A DNA stretch of 64,000 bases from Manduca sexta. Its lineage: Eukaryota; Arthropoda; Insecta; Lepidoptera; Sphingidae. The stretch covers positions 1,796,600 to 1,860,599 of the forward strand of contig NC_051115.1 in the NCBI RefSeq assembly GCF_014839805.1, in the 5' to 3' direction. Below, one piece after another: positions 12,701-27,700 of this stretch. The notes under the pieces are model-generated. The model was given only the letters and a program-made list of their open reading frames with translations. It searched no databases and had not been told where the DNA came from. A program made the position numbers and the translations under genes. Numbering within the stretch: position 1 is the first letter of the stretch; the number at the start of each line of letters is the position of its first letter.

Positions 12701-15700
12701 TGCAACCGAACACAGGAATAAAAGACCGCGACGTTCCGGAGGCGTTGTCAAAACTACTATTAAAATATCAAGTGAGTATATATTTTTATTGCTTTGAATG
12801 ACGAGACGAGCTTGCCGTTCGCCTAATGGTAAGCGATACCCGTAAACAGTAGAAACACCAACACCATGAATTACAATTGTTTGGTATTCTCCACTGCGCT
12901 CGTCATCCTGAGACATGAGATGTTAAGTCTCATTATGTCCAGTAGTTACACTGGCTATAATGTTCTTCAAATCAAAACACAACACTGAGTACACACCGTT
13001 GCTTGCCAGCAGAAATAGACATTGCGAAGGTATCTACCCAGACGGACTCTCACATATGAGAGACCTACCACCAGTAAACTATATACAACTTTTTATTGGC
13101 AATAGGCACCTTATTTCATGAGACATAAGAGCGATTGGTCGCGTAGTTGTATTTTACGACTGCCGTGCTGATTTCTCGTGTTCAATTCCGGGTCGAGTAG
13201 TGATTTTGGATGATCAGCATCGGCCGGAGTCATTTGCCTGATAAATAGCAATTGGCTCTGTTTACATTGTGCCTGACTTTAAAATGCGTTAAATCTCTGC
13301 CTACTTTTATAAAGGAGAAAATGGTATGATGCTATATACAAGGTAATTTTGACATTGCGTTAATAAATGAAACCACATACTCGTCTTCAACTTTGCTGAT
13401 ATTGTGCCAATTATCTAAATGTAACAAATATTTCCATAATAAAATCCGGTTTTACTTTTCTGATTTTTAGTCATTTCGTTGTTTAGTGCGAATATGGTGT
13501 GCGCGTGAGCGTATTTCTGATTGAAAGTGTGTTTTCGCTGCGATGTATTCTCTTAGAGTAGTAGTAGTGGCATTAGAGCGCGCAAAATTAAAATTACTTT
13601 TAATTAATATTTATTTTGTTCAACTTACCCTTTTTATTTTACATTTACGGCTCAAGTAACTTATTCTACCTTAAACCTTATTTCGAGATAATCGAAGTTT
13701 TGTAAATATAGTTTTGTATGTAAAACTGATATGGAGAAACTCTTTTAAGGTTTTTTAACAAATTCTAAACAAGATACCGTTATTTAGATAACTTCATTGG
13801 ATGGGTATTTCTTTAAGCTATCTGACGACATCAAAATTAAGATTTTGATTTTTTTCAGATACCTCTTTTGAGCTTAGCGCAGCAGTGTTTTAAACTGTTA
13901 TTTTCAAGATAAGTATGTGACCTCATTCAGTAAAGCAATGTCAAAACTACCGTACATAATCAAAATATTACACAGTAAAATATATCAAAGATATCACTAC
14001 ACATTATGCAAATATATTCATGATTTTCTTACTAAATAAATAACGTGTGTAATGCGGAAAATATATTCAATATGTATATACACGTACACAACATTCTTGT
14101 GGGTCTGGTAGGCAGAAGACTAGGTTCGAATCCCCGGTCGGGAAATAATATTGTGTGGAACAAATTTACTGGTAGGTCTCTCATATGTGAGAGTCCGCCT
14201 GGGTAGGTACCTACCGCCAAGAAGCAGTGTGTAGTCACTGTTGTGTTCCAGTTTGAACATTGTAGCCAGTGTAACTACTGGACACAATAAGACTTAACAT
14301 CTCATGTCTCAGGATGGCGAGCGCAGTGGAATACCAAACAATACTTTGTAATTCAAGGTGTTGGTGTTTCTGCTGTTTATGATCGTATCGCTTACCATCA
14401 GGCGAACGGCAAGATCGTCTCGTCATTTAAAGCAATAAAAAAAATCTATTAGTGAAAGAACATTTATTATTATTTTCGAACCTTTGTGCTTCCAACAATA
14501 TTGTATGAATAAATGCCTTGCATTTATTTATGTATTAGAAAAATCCACCGAAAATATTGTTGAGATAAAATGCTCATGGAAAGCGCACATACATCTAATA
14601 CAGTTGTGGGGAAATAGTAACACGCGTAACTATTATTTTTTAACCTTTATGGATCCCAGTATAGTGTGTGAATAAATGTCTTTCTTATAAAAAAATCCAC
14701 CGAAAATATTATTGAGATAAAATGGTTATGGAAAGCCCACAAACATCTAATACAGGAATGGTGAACCAATGACTCGAGCGCCAGTGGAAGCACGTGACAA
14801 AACAATTCGAGCACGCGCGTAATATCGCATTGTATATGTATCATTCTTTGAGCTTCACTTCGCTTAACACCAGGTGCAATGAAGCCAACACGCCGAGCCA
14901 AAAAAAAAACATGATTGGGTCATAAAAAAATGGCACTCAGATACATAAAACCGGTCCGAAATGGCACGTTATATGCCATATTATTATTTTTTTAAATGGC
15001 ACCTTTACCATCAAACTAGCTCTGATCTAGTATATCACTTAGGTAGCTAGTGAAAGGCTGGTAGGTTAGCTAGGTTAGGGCTCATGCCCTCGCCGGTGAG
15101 GATCGTGACGCATTATCCTTCTATTTCCCCCTACCTGCCAGCCCGAGCTGGTTACTTCGATTTGTACCTTGTTTTTATTATAAATTTGATCCCTAATTTA
15201 AAATGTCCATATTTATATGAGTAATTTTAATAGTTGTTTAGAAATATTAATAATTATTCTTATGCTTTGTTTTGACGTATCATAAGTGCAACTTTGTTCG
15301 CCTACGTGATAAATAAAGTATGTTATTTTATTTATCACTGTTTATTTAAACCAAACACATCTCTCCCCAGGGCGTGCACTCAGACTCCGCCAGCGACGGC
15401 ACCATGAGAGCATTGGCGTCTGCAGCCAAGCTGGTGCCTTACGACAGCGCACTCTTCGTGGTCACCGATAAAGGTCCTGGAGACCTGCAGAGGCTGCCGC
15501 TGGCGCTGAGGACTTTGGTCGAGAAGCGGCTTAAGGTAGCCAAAGAAACTGAAGAGCAATTTTTATTTCTTTATACGCGCAAGACTAAGTGACCCCAATG
15601 CATCTAAATGTTCATTCCAACTCCTCCCTATCTTTCTATTTGATTAATTTCGTTGCTGGATAATGACATATTAGTTTTCCCTGAGACTCGGCGAGCTTCA

Positions 15701-18700
15701 CCGCTCGGTGTCATACAATGCCACTGCTGATCCTGGCTTATAGTTGTAGTGGTGGGTGTGAGTGCGAGACAGTCTCGTTCATCTAAATTTAGTGTAGATA
15801 AAGAAACTATTAATTAAGTAGCCACGTATATGATCATTACACTTACAGGGTTAAAGAAAATTTTATTAATTCATTGTGTCGACTGCCGAGGGGTAATCAT
15901 CTGTCGTCAGTCGACATTCGGACCTCACTCAATTTACCAGGTGTAGTAGGGGGACTTTTCAGTGCACTTATAAATGGTAAATGGAGTGGAGTCCAATAGA
16001 AAGTCGATTGACGAGAGATGACTACCCCACGGCAGACACAATTGTGCCTGTTGGAGACGGATATACACAGGCTGATCCTGGAACGGGACACGTGGACTAC
16101 TAAGGCGGGTTTTAACACCTTGTATGCGGTCGCTATATGGGGAGATATAAAATATATCCTACCACCAACAAAATTATATGACATTAAAATGAAACTACTT
16201 TTCGGATTCTATCGCGGATTTTCATATTTGATTTTTCTCCCGACGTTTCTAAGACTTTGCAGCATTCATGGTCACGGGGGGGGACTCCCACTACTAAAAT
16301 ATAAAAAACCGCGATAGAATCCGAAAAGTAGTTTAATTTTAACTAGCGACCCGCCCAGGCTTCGCACGGGTGCAATACTGATACTAAATACACTACAGAA
16401 AAACTGTGAACGTTGTATATAAAACATAGCGGCCCGCTCTGGCTTCGCACGGGTATAACATAACAAAATAACAGTATTTCTCCACTATTTAATGGATGTT
16501 ATTATACATATAAACCTTCCTCTTGAATCACTCTATCTATTAAAAAAAACCGCATCAAAATCCGTTGCGTAGTTTTAAAGATTTAAGCATACATAGGGAC
16601 AGAGAAAGCGACTTTGTTATATACTATGTAGTGATGTCTAACATTCACGTAAACATAAGAAATCATTATAAAATTATATGATTAAAGATGTGAATGTACT
16701 AATCGATCTCTTCACCAGGTCTACACCATCTGGACTGATCCTTCACATCCTTCGTCGGAGTCAGAGAGAGCCCTTGAAGGTCTGAGGAGTATATCACAGC
16801 ATACAGAAGGTGAAGTGCTTCCTTACTCCATTCAAGTCATGGTAAGGACAAATAGTTTTACTGCTTTGAATGACGAGACGAGCTTGCCGTTCGCCTGATT
16901 GTAATACGACCATAAACAGTAGAAACATCCAACACCTTGAATTGCAAAGTATTGTTTGGTATTCCATTCTCGCCATCCTGAGATATGTTAAGTCTTATGT
17001 CCAGTAGTTACACTGGCTTACAAAATTTAATATTATGGAAGTATCTCAAGATGTCTTAGTAAGGAATGAACACTGATTCACTAGCTCACTATAACAAGGT
17101 GCTATGTTAATTTTTATTAATGCAAAAATTAAATTAAAACACATTGATTCATGATTCCGTCTTTATTCATATTTCGGGATTGTTGTTTGATTTTCACTGA
17201 TAAAACTTAGAAATAAGTATGTGATATATATATTTTAATTTTCACATCAAATATAATATCGTTTAATAGTGAGTCGAATTGTAGAATACAATATAATGCG
17301 ACCAAATACAAAAGTCAAGATCCCAATTAAAAAGTAAACAAAAGAGTGCGTTCAGCATTAAGAAACCTGTTTATTTGAAATATATATAACATATATTAAT
17401 AATATCAGCCCTGTATTATATACTGTCCCACTGCACGGGCCTCCTCTACTACTGAGAGGGATTAGGCCTTAGTTCAACACGCTGTAGTGCGAGCAGACTT
17501 CACACACCCTCAAAATTCCTATAGAGAACTCCTCAAATATGCAGGATTCCTCATGATGTTTCCATTCACAGTTAAAGCAAGCGATAATTCACAAAGAATA
17601 CACACATAATTTTAGAAAAGTCATAGGTGTGTTTTTATTTTTAACCTGCGAACATTCGTCTCGACAATCCGTTCCACAACCTAGACAAAACCTTTAAGAC
17701 AGTTGGTTACCAACTGGCACCCTTTTTCCCGGGATAAGTCCCACGTAGGCGGAACTGCTATTTTATTAAGGCCTCTTGGTCCCCAGGACGTCGACGGAGC
17801 CAGTAACTTCGCGTCAGAGTCGGAAATGCACTGGCAACCGCTTGTGATGAGCAGGCAGGGGAGAGTTAACAACGACTTCGAAGATAGATTTGATGTAAGT
17901 AAATTTTTAAATAATTCTAGTCGAAGTTCGGCCACGACGGCTAATATCGACGGAGATCAGCCAGGTACGCAGGAGATAGCATAGTGTACAAGTGTGTGCA
18001 ATACACAGCACTCTCTGATCCTTATCATAGTCTGATGAGACAATGCGACATGACCTGAGAGATCAGGCGCAGGACCAATGACTTTACATACTTTACGAGG
18101 CACGTTGGTATCACACTTCCTGACTCCTAGCTTCGACAGACTAATTATCACGACAAAAACCAAGTAAACTTTTTTAGCTCGATCCAGGATTCGAACCCTG
18201 GACCTCAGCGCGATTCTAACCCTTACGCAACACAACTACGCCGCCGAGACAATAAATGAACATCTAAGTCTTAAAATATCACACAAAATGCAACAGCAGG
18301 GAGCGAGATTGCGCACCTCTCGCGTTACCCATAATCGCTGATGTCTCATCCTCTATTAGTGGCCGTCCTGAGCCGAGGCCGTGACCCTTTAGAGGGTCAC
18401 CCTCAGCATGGTCACTTAAGGGCTCGCAGTGCCTAAAGCACTCACCCGCAAGACCGGTGTGTTTGTATAAGCCGGCCCTACCAGGCTTACAAACGTATGT
18501 CCATGTTCAAAAGAAAAAAAAAGGAGCAAGCTTTTCACTAAACAATTCTAACCCATCCGCAGACGTTGTTGGTACGCCGCGGCGGTGGCGAGGCGATATC
18601 CCTGGGCCTTCCAGTGGAGACAGGAGTGACTGCACTCAGGATATACATCGAGGGGGCTGTGGAGCACGCTGTGCTGTACCCGCCTAATGACGGTAAGTTG

Positions 18701-21700
18701 TATAATTTAACTAATTTAATTCTTTATTACATTCTTTGCTTTAAGCGAATTATCTTGACATTGAGTTTGGTTTCTTCAGCAAGGATTACCAAATTAGACC
18801 AGCTTGGCGGGACTGGCTTACTCAAGGATGGCCCGCAGCTTAGCCTAATCCTTCTCAGTAGTACAGGAGGCCCGTGCCCAAGAGTGGGACAGTATACAGG
18901 GCTGATATTATTATTATTATATCTTTGCTTACGGCTTTGAAAAAAGTTTTCCGGGATGAAAAGTAGCATTCGGGAGTAATGTAGCTTCCTATTGGTGACA
19001 AAAAATCTAATTCGGTTTAGTAATTCATTAGGTTAGCACGTTCAAACAAACTTTTCAGCTTTTTACATTAATATAGGTTAGGCCATAACAAGTGCGAAAG
19101 TTAACATATCTATTTGGCACTTCATAAACAAAAGTATACAAACTTAATGCCCTTAGCATTCTCTACCAGTCAACCTTAGGGTGGTGCAGAGATAATCATG
19201 GCAGATTCATGAAAGGAAGGTAGAACATTCAAAATATGTTTAAAGTTTAAATTTATAACGATGTTTATAGGCAGAAGATGCAAAGGGCTGTACGGATTTG
19301 CATGAAATTCGATCCATTGCTATAAATTAACATACCTGAATTAAAGGCTAAATTTATTTATTTATTTTTTTGCTCGATGGCGTAGTTGTATCACAGTACG
19401 ACTGCAGTCAGTCAGGGTTAGAACCCCGGGTCGGGCAAAATGAAACGGATTTCTATCAGTATCAGCCCGGAGTCTGGAATTTGTGCCCGATATGGCGATA
19501 GGCTCACCAGCCATCATGGAATAGAAAACGTGCGGCGGAAAGTGAGTCCACGAGGTGCACCACTCCCAACCCTTCGGGGATTGAATGTATGTGTGCGTGT
19601 GAAATTGTATGCTCAAATCACTACAATCCTGAACAATACATAATTGGTAATCGGCCACAATGACTGTGCACTTGTAATCATTATTCTCATTAACAATGAT
19701 GACGTCCGGTCGTTTCGCTCATTATGATGATTGCTGATCGCTCTTGTAATGTACCGGTTGTTACGTCATTAGAGATGACAGTTGAAATGTCAAAAACTGT
19801 GACATAACATCATGAACGCCATGCGTACACGTGTGTTAATTTTATTAAAAACCTTACGTACTAATGTGGACACTGAAAGAGAAATCACAATTTCTACTGT
19901 TTTTTTTTTACTTGCACGGACCTCCGTTACTACTGAGAGGGTTTAGGCCTAAGTCCACCACGCTGTAGTGCGGGCAGACTCCACACACCCTCAAAATCCT
20001 TATAGAGAACTTCTCACCTAAGCAGATTTTCTCACGATGTTTTCCTTCACCGTTAAAGCAATCGATAATCCCCAACAATACACAGAACTTCAGAAGTCTG
20101 ATGCCCTTGGGTTTTGAAGCTACAGACATTCGTGTCGGCAGTCCGTTCAACTGCCAACTAGGGTATTGCCGTTTTAAACTCAGCGTAATAATACTTTATC
20201 TCCACCAGCCCCGCAAATAGACCTGTACAACTCCTCATCAGTGGAGGCGTTCTCACCAGCGTCCAGGACTGAGGGTCTGACTCCGAGGGACGTGTACCTT
20301 CTGTTCCCAGGCACCACGTTCGACGAGGACTCGTGAGTATATCCTTCCTGCTATTTCAGAGCTGGAGGTGATCAGATATGGACTTTATTTTAAACGAGCT
20401 TTGGTCTTATTTGGTGTATTTTATTTTTACCACTAACCATTGCTCGAATCTCTGATCGGAGAAAGTGGTAATGGCTTTTTCTATTCAATATTAGCCAGGA
20501 GACTAGAATGATTGACTGACATCATAAATGACCTTTTAAAACGACGAAAAGTGCGTTCATTAGTTGAACCACAATCTCCTCTGCCTCAAGCTACTATAGT
20601 TACTAGATGTAGGTAACATTTTGCATGAACGTTATCAGCCCTGTATTACTGCCCCACTGCACCGGCGTCCTCTACTACTGAGGTTTAGGCCTTAGTCCAC
20701 TACGCTATATTGCGGGCAGACTTAACATACCCTCAAAATTCTTATAGAAAACTTCTCAGGTACGCTCGCCATCCGGAGACATGAGATGTTAAGTCTTATG
20801 TCCAGTAGTTACACAGGCTACATTTTCCTTCAAACCTGATCACTACAGTGACTATACAATGCTGTAGACAGAAATAGACATTACATTGGTACCTACCCAG
20901 AACTCTCACATGAGAGTCCTACCACCAGCAAATATCAAACAGGTACATTCCATTTACAGACTCTCAGTGATACCGGCCAATCCGAAGAACGAAGAGACGC
21001 ACTCCGGTCTGGTCGGAGTGTGGCACTTCAGCGTTCGCTGTGACACGTGCGATTACCGGCTCTGCATCACCGCGCGGGGGCAGATCCACCTGGACGTGGC
21101 CTCCAATGGTGCAGGTAAACATTGATTTTTATGTGCACAGCAAAATGATCCCAATGGACCAGATGATAAGTAGAATAGGGTGCCGTGAGGGATAATCATT
21201 TGCTGGTGTTAAGCGATCGCCCATAAACAGTAACAACATACAGAACCTTGAACTACAAACAGCATAGCATTCTGCGCTAGTCACCCTGCGACGTGTATTT
21301 ATCAAAGTCCCGATGTCAATTGTATACGCAAACAAATGCTTTGATTTGATACCTTCACCGATGTCATACCGGCTAATACGAAATTTCTCCGGTTTGACCG
21401 TACACATGGTTTTAAACCTCTAATATATTTTATTTAATTGCTTTGAATGACGAGAGGGCCGTTCGCTTATGGTAAGTGATATGACCGCCCATAAACAGTA
21501 GAAACACCATCCAATATTTTGAATTATAAAGTATTGTTTGGTATTCCCCTGCGCTCGTCATCCTGAGACGTGATATGTTAATAAAAATAAATGAGATGTA
21601 AATATGTCTTATTATGTCCAGTAGTTACACTGGCTACAATTTTATTGATGTAACATAAGTTTATTTTTATATTGATGTTTTAGATTCATCCCTATGCGTT

Positions 21701-24700
21701 TAGATACCATCGCCATTTTGAAATATTAATAACGTATACCGGATTTAAAAAATCAGGCCAACGGATTAAATATACCCACAGGTGACCAATCAACAAACGT
21801 TAAAATTCAAAAAAAGAACGCATTCGAAAATTCAAATCACCTCATAAAAACAAATTACCTCACAATACCAATACGTTATTAGCAATATCAAAAAGGATAA
21901 CGAATGACAAAAAAGAAAAAGTAACTGGCCGAAAACCGAAACCCAATCGTAAAATAAAAAAAAGATGAGTCATACTTTTAACATGTATTCGTAATGATCA
22001 ACACTTGTATGGTCTAGTAGTTAGTAGACTAGAAAGTCCTGGTTTCAAATCCCAATTTAAGTATGACTGTTTCTAAGACTTTGTCTAGCATTAAATCCTT
22101 CAAAAATACAGAGGTCAATCCAAAAAAATTTGCAGCAGCATGCATGGAAAAATCTTGCATGATCCCACATTTCGGGATGAGGGGAAAAAGACTGAATTCA
22201 GAGGAGAGTTCGACCATCGAATCTGCAGGTTTTTTTTTTATTATGGTTCGCCAAATGAGCTTCACTGCATCTGATAAACGAACTAAAGCCCATGGAGACT
22301 GCCATCGGTCAAAGATACGAGCATCCTCGGACGGTCGGCATAGTTATGCCGGCCTGCATAATTGCTTCCTCACGATGCGTTTGAAGGTAGTCACACATAT
22401 CAACTCGGTAAGGGATCATATCCTCGTATCATCTTGAGCCGTGAAATATTTTTATGTAACTACCTACTGCAAAGCACGCTAATCGGAATAGTAACGTAAT
22501 CGCCTCGCCTCTGAAGGTCTACTTCCAAAAACGGATGTCGGTAAGCAGAATGGCTTCCACGTAGAATGGCTATTGATGGAAGATATTTCGATGGCTATTA
22601 AGTAAACTGTGAAGGAAAACATCGCGAGGAAACCTGCACATCTGAGAAGTTCTCTATAGGAATTTCGAAGGTGTGTGAAGTCCACCAACCCGCACTAGGC
22701 CAGCGCAGTGGACTAAGGCCTAATCCCTCTCAGTAGTAGAGGAGGCCCGTGCTCAGTAGTGGGACAGTCCATCACGCTGGCCTAGTGCAGTTTGGTAGAC
22801 TTTACACACCCTCAAAAACCCTATAGAGAACTTCTCACGTATGCAGGTTTCCTCACGATGTTTTCCTTTACCGTTAAAGCAAGCGATAATTCACAAAGAA
22901 TACAGTGCCCTTGAGATTTGAACCTGCGGACATTCGTCTCGGCAGTCCGTTCCACAACCAACTAGGCTATCGCACTTGCTTTTTTTTTACCTATTTCTAT
23001 TTTTTTTAAAAAACATGTCGCTTAAATCAATAAGCCTTTCAACCGACAACATCAAGGGTCAGTCATTACTACGTATGATAAAAAAGGTAATTTATTAACT
23101 TTTACTTTTATTTGAATACCATTGAGAGCGGTTGTATTTTGATTCTGTATTTAATGACTGTCGATATTCTTTTTTTTAACCCACGCCCACTACCGGTTTT
23201 AGATGAGGCAGCGGAGACCTGGCGGTCGCTTGGGGCACAAGAAACTAGGGAGGATGCCCTGGGTCCTAGAGTGGTGCCATAGGGTCGAGTTTAATACATT
23301 TTCTCTCAAGTCATCATGGCCTACAAAAAAAAATTGATTTAAAAAAAAGTCGGATAATATGCTGCAGAAAAAATATTACTCCAAGCGACCAGTTAGTCAA
23401 AACCAACTCAGCCATAATCCTAAATGGTTAGGCACAGACGTAACAGAAGTAATTATTGATTAAGTAAATGTTAACACTGATGTAAAGTTTGGATCAAATT
23501 TTATTCAAAGATAGACCATGTCCCAGATTAGAGTCACCACTACAACTCCTGTAAGCCAGGATCAGCAGTGGCACGCATTTTATGACACCGAGCGGTGAAG
23601 CTCGGCGAGTCTCAAGGAAAACTAATATGTCATTATCCCTCAATGAAATTAATCAAATAAAAAGATAGGGAGGAGTTGGAAATATTAATGATCCACTTGT
23701 CCCAGATTAGCAAAATCTATTTTCCTGCACATATATGGGCAAAAAAACAGACTCCACTGCACTTGATGGTATAAGTATCCAGGAAGAGGACCTGGAGAGT
23801 GATGATAATCCCACAGTCGACTCAATTATTAAAAATAACCTACACATATTTGGGATAAAGAAAGCAGACTCCGCTGCACCTGATGGTATAAGCATCCAAG
23901 CAAAGGACGTGATGAGAAACAATAATTCCACAGTCGACTCAATTATTAAAAATAACCTACAGATATATGGGAAAAAGAAAGCAGACTCCACTGCACCTGA
24001 CGGTATCGACATCCAAGAAAAGAACGTGATGAGAAACGATGATTCCACAGTCGACTCAATTATCACTACATAGTATAAAACAAAGTAGCTTTCTCTGTCC
24101 CTATGTATGCTTACATCTTTAAAACTACGCAACGGATTTTGATGCGGTTTTTTTTAATAGATAGAGTGATTCAAGAGGAAGGTTTATATGTATAATAACA
24201 TCCGTTAAATAGTGAAGAAATGCTGTTATTTTGTTATGTTATACCCGTGCGAAGCCAGAGCGGGCCGCTATGTTTTTATATACAAAGTTCACAGTTTTTC
24301 TGTAGTGTATTTAGTATCAGCATTGCACCCGCGCGAAGCCGGGGCGGGTCGCTAGTTAAAAATAAGCAAAAGAAGTCACGGCAAATCAGTATTGTATACT
24401 CCAAATGAAAATCAAGTGATGACATCATGTGCGTCTCCGTCAGCCGTCTCGTGACCCTTTTAACACTCTGCGACCGGTTTTTAAACGAGGGTCTATATGT
24501 GGCAGTCATCACAATGTGTACTTGACAATTTTTTTTATATATATTAATATCAGCCCTGTATTATATACTGTCCCACTGTTGCACGGGCCTTCTGTACTAC
24601 TGAGAGGGATTAGGCCTTAGTCAACCACGCTGTAGTATGAGCAGACTTCACACACCCTCGAAATTCCTATAGAGAACTTCTCAGGGCCCTTATTCTGTAT

Positions 24701-27700
24701 GATATTGTAAACGCGTAACGCGGCCGTATCATGTTATCTTCGAGAAATGTGCGTGGAATGGTATTCTGTAAGCCAAATTTCTATAGTCCTAAACATGACG
24801 CGTTGTGTTACGTGCTTGTTACGCACTGTTAAAATAACGTGCGGGATAGAGAATAAGGCCCCAGGTATACAGGTTTTCTCACGATGTCTTCCTTCACCGT
24901 TAAAGCAAGCGATAATTCACAAATGATACACATAACTTTAGAAAAGTCAGAGGGCCCTCGGGATTTGAACCTGCGGACATTCGTCTCGGCAGTACCTTCC
25001 ACGACCAACCAGGCTATCGCCGCTCATTTTTTAATACTTTATCAAAAATGTATATCAAATCAAAGAAAAGGAAAAAGATTTTTTAAAATCAACTCTATAA
25101 AAAGTAAGTTGTAAAGCTTTGAAATTTGCGGAAGGTGTATCTGGCAAATTAGAGAAATAGCAAACTGTGACGTCACCGAATATTATTGGCTTTAATGCTG
25201 CATGCGTAAGAAAGAGACGGCGCGATAACCCCATACGCAACACTCTCACAACATTGTTGAACATGAATAACTGCTTTATTTCTCAACTGATTTTGATGCT
25301 GACTTCACAGAAGAATTTCTTTCCCGTATCATTTTCAATGACATATAAAATCTATACTAATGTATAAAGCTGAAGAGTTTATATGTTTGATCGCACTAAT
25401 CTCAAGAAATACAATACCTATTTTGATATTTTTTTACACTAATAGAAAGCTACGTTACTCCTTAATATTATTGACTAGATTTTATCCCAGGAAAATATGA
25501 AGTAGGACTTTTAAATCGGAAAAACTTTCTTAAGCGAGCGGAGCCACGAGCAAAAGGTGGCAATATATATAATTAAACAGGAAGTATCGAATCATGTTTA
25601 TCTACACCCCAACTAATTACTCCTTAATATAATATATAACTACATGTCAAACTTTTGTCTGAATGGTCCATTTTCGCTAAATTCGACTGCAGCGGTTATA
25701 TCGTTTATAAAAATCCACCGGAAATTTACCTGCTAAGCTACTATATTATACTTCGTTATGTGTATTTGGTGGTAGATTTCTCGTATAAGAAATTCCGTCT
25801 GGGCAGGTACCAGCGCAATGTTTATTTATGGCGCCAAATAATGAATGAGATTTTTTTGTTTCATTTCAGTTAGTTTATACAAAATAAATAATACTATAAT
25901 AAATAAAAAAAATTGTCAAACTGAAAAAAATAAGTACATATTGAAAAAGTCTGCGTGCATAATAGGGACTGGGAACATCTCACTATCTCTCTCACACCTC
26001 CCCACTACAATGTCTGTGACGTCACGATCGTAAATGCATCTTTCTTTCATTCTAATTTAAAAAACAATTTATCATTTTAACGAGTATATAAAATTTTGAC
26101 GTATCTTATTAAGATAATAAAAACATCAATAAACACGCCTCTCCACGAGGGTTTCCTTTGCATATCAAATAAAAAACATAAACAAAATTCCACTAACCTC
26201 GCACTCGGCGCTCCTCGGTGCAACCAGGTCAAGATCATCAGATCTAGACTGGTCGTAAATGTCGACGACCAGTTTGCACCCACCACTCTATACGGTATCA
26301 CGTTTTGTAACCATATTTTAAAATTGGAATTTGGCATTTTATTTAAGCCTAATATTGACAAACCATTTGCAACCTGCATGCTAACTTCTTTTATACACGA
26401 AGTAGCAACTCTTTGTATATTTGACATTGAAATTTTGTTTTTCGAACATTCACAGTGATATGCGATCGTTATTTTTATAATGTTTGAATATTTCAAAAAT
26501 GGAATGCGTTTTCGGCGCGAAACCGCCATATTGTTTCCCATAATCGAGTCATATCATTGTCTCCAAACGTTTTAGGAATATCTTGTTTTTATTTTTCTCT
26601 AAGATCAAACCAACCGCATCCTTTTATAGTGAGATGCTTGAATCTCAAATAACAATTTAGTTTTGGCCGCCTAATAGCCACCATTTCCTTTTAAGTTGAG
26701 ATGTTTCGCAACCAGTTTTTTCTAATTGTCACCGGAATATTTTAGCGTATTATAACACCAACTGTTTATACCAAGTATTTTAATTAAATTGTAAAAAAGT
26801 TTGACTTTTAACAGCAACCTCCTTTTATGTTTATGAGTCGTTTTTAAATGCATCGAAATTATGTTTGGCGCGTAACGGCCATTTTTATTATTCATACAAA
26901 TTTTAGTTTGATAAAGTATTCTATAATTATTGTAATTTTTTAGTTAGGATTTCTTAGTTATTTAACTATATATATTTTTTAGAATCCTGTCCAAAACTAC
27001 TAAATCGATTTTAATAATTCCTACACAAACAAAGCTATACTATATCCTTATGACATTATTTTTTTTTATTTTATCCCCAAAGGACACGAACCGCATGGAC
27101 AATAGCTTTATTATCCTTGAAATCCTTCCCTACCTAACCTGTAACTTATTTAAATCGGGATCATTCAAAAATGCTTAAACACATATACTGCCGTGCTAAG
27201 CGCAAAAGCGGTATGTCAGGGAAACCTCATTTCGAGATAATCGAAGTTTTGTAAATATAGTTTTGTATGTAAAACTGAGAGAGAAACTCTTTAAGGTTTT
27301 TTGAACAAGTTCTAAACAAGAGACCGTTATTTAGGTAAGTTCGTTGAATGGGTATTTGTTTAAGCTATCTGATGTTTATGTCATCATTTTTTTTTTGAGA
27401 TACCGTTTTTAGCATTGATTTTGGCGCGAAACATATGTGTCGGAAGTAGTTTAAACCGGTTTAAATATAAGTATCAATCCTTTAACCTTCATTGTAGTAA
27501 TAAACACGAGAAATATTGTGAGTGCGTCGCGAAATAGTTGTAAATAAGACTTTTTGTAATACGTCTAAACACACACACACACACTCATTTATCCCCGAAG
27601 GTGTATACAGAGGCGTAACCAGGGCACACACTTTTCGCCAAGTGTGTTCTGTCCCATGATAGGGGGCGAGCCTATCACATCGGGCACATATTCCAGACTC

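Noticed and set aside
23707..24132. 141-codon minus-strand ORF
   Set aside because: Antisense of the 117-bp tandem repeat, open only because the unit is a multiple of three.
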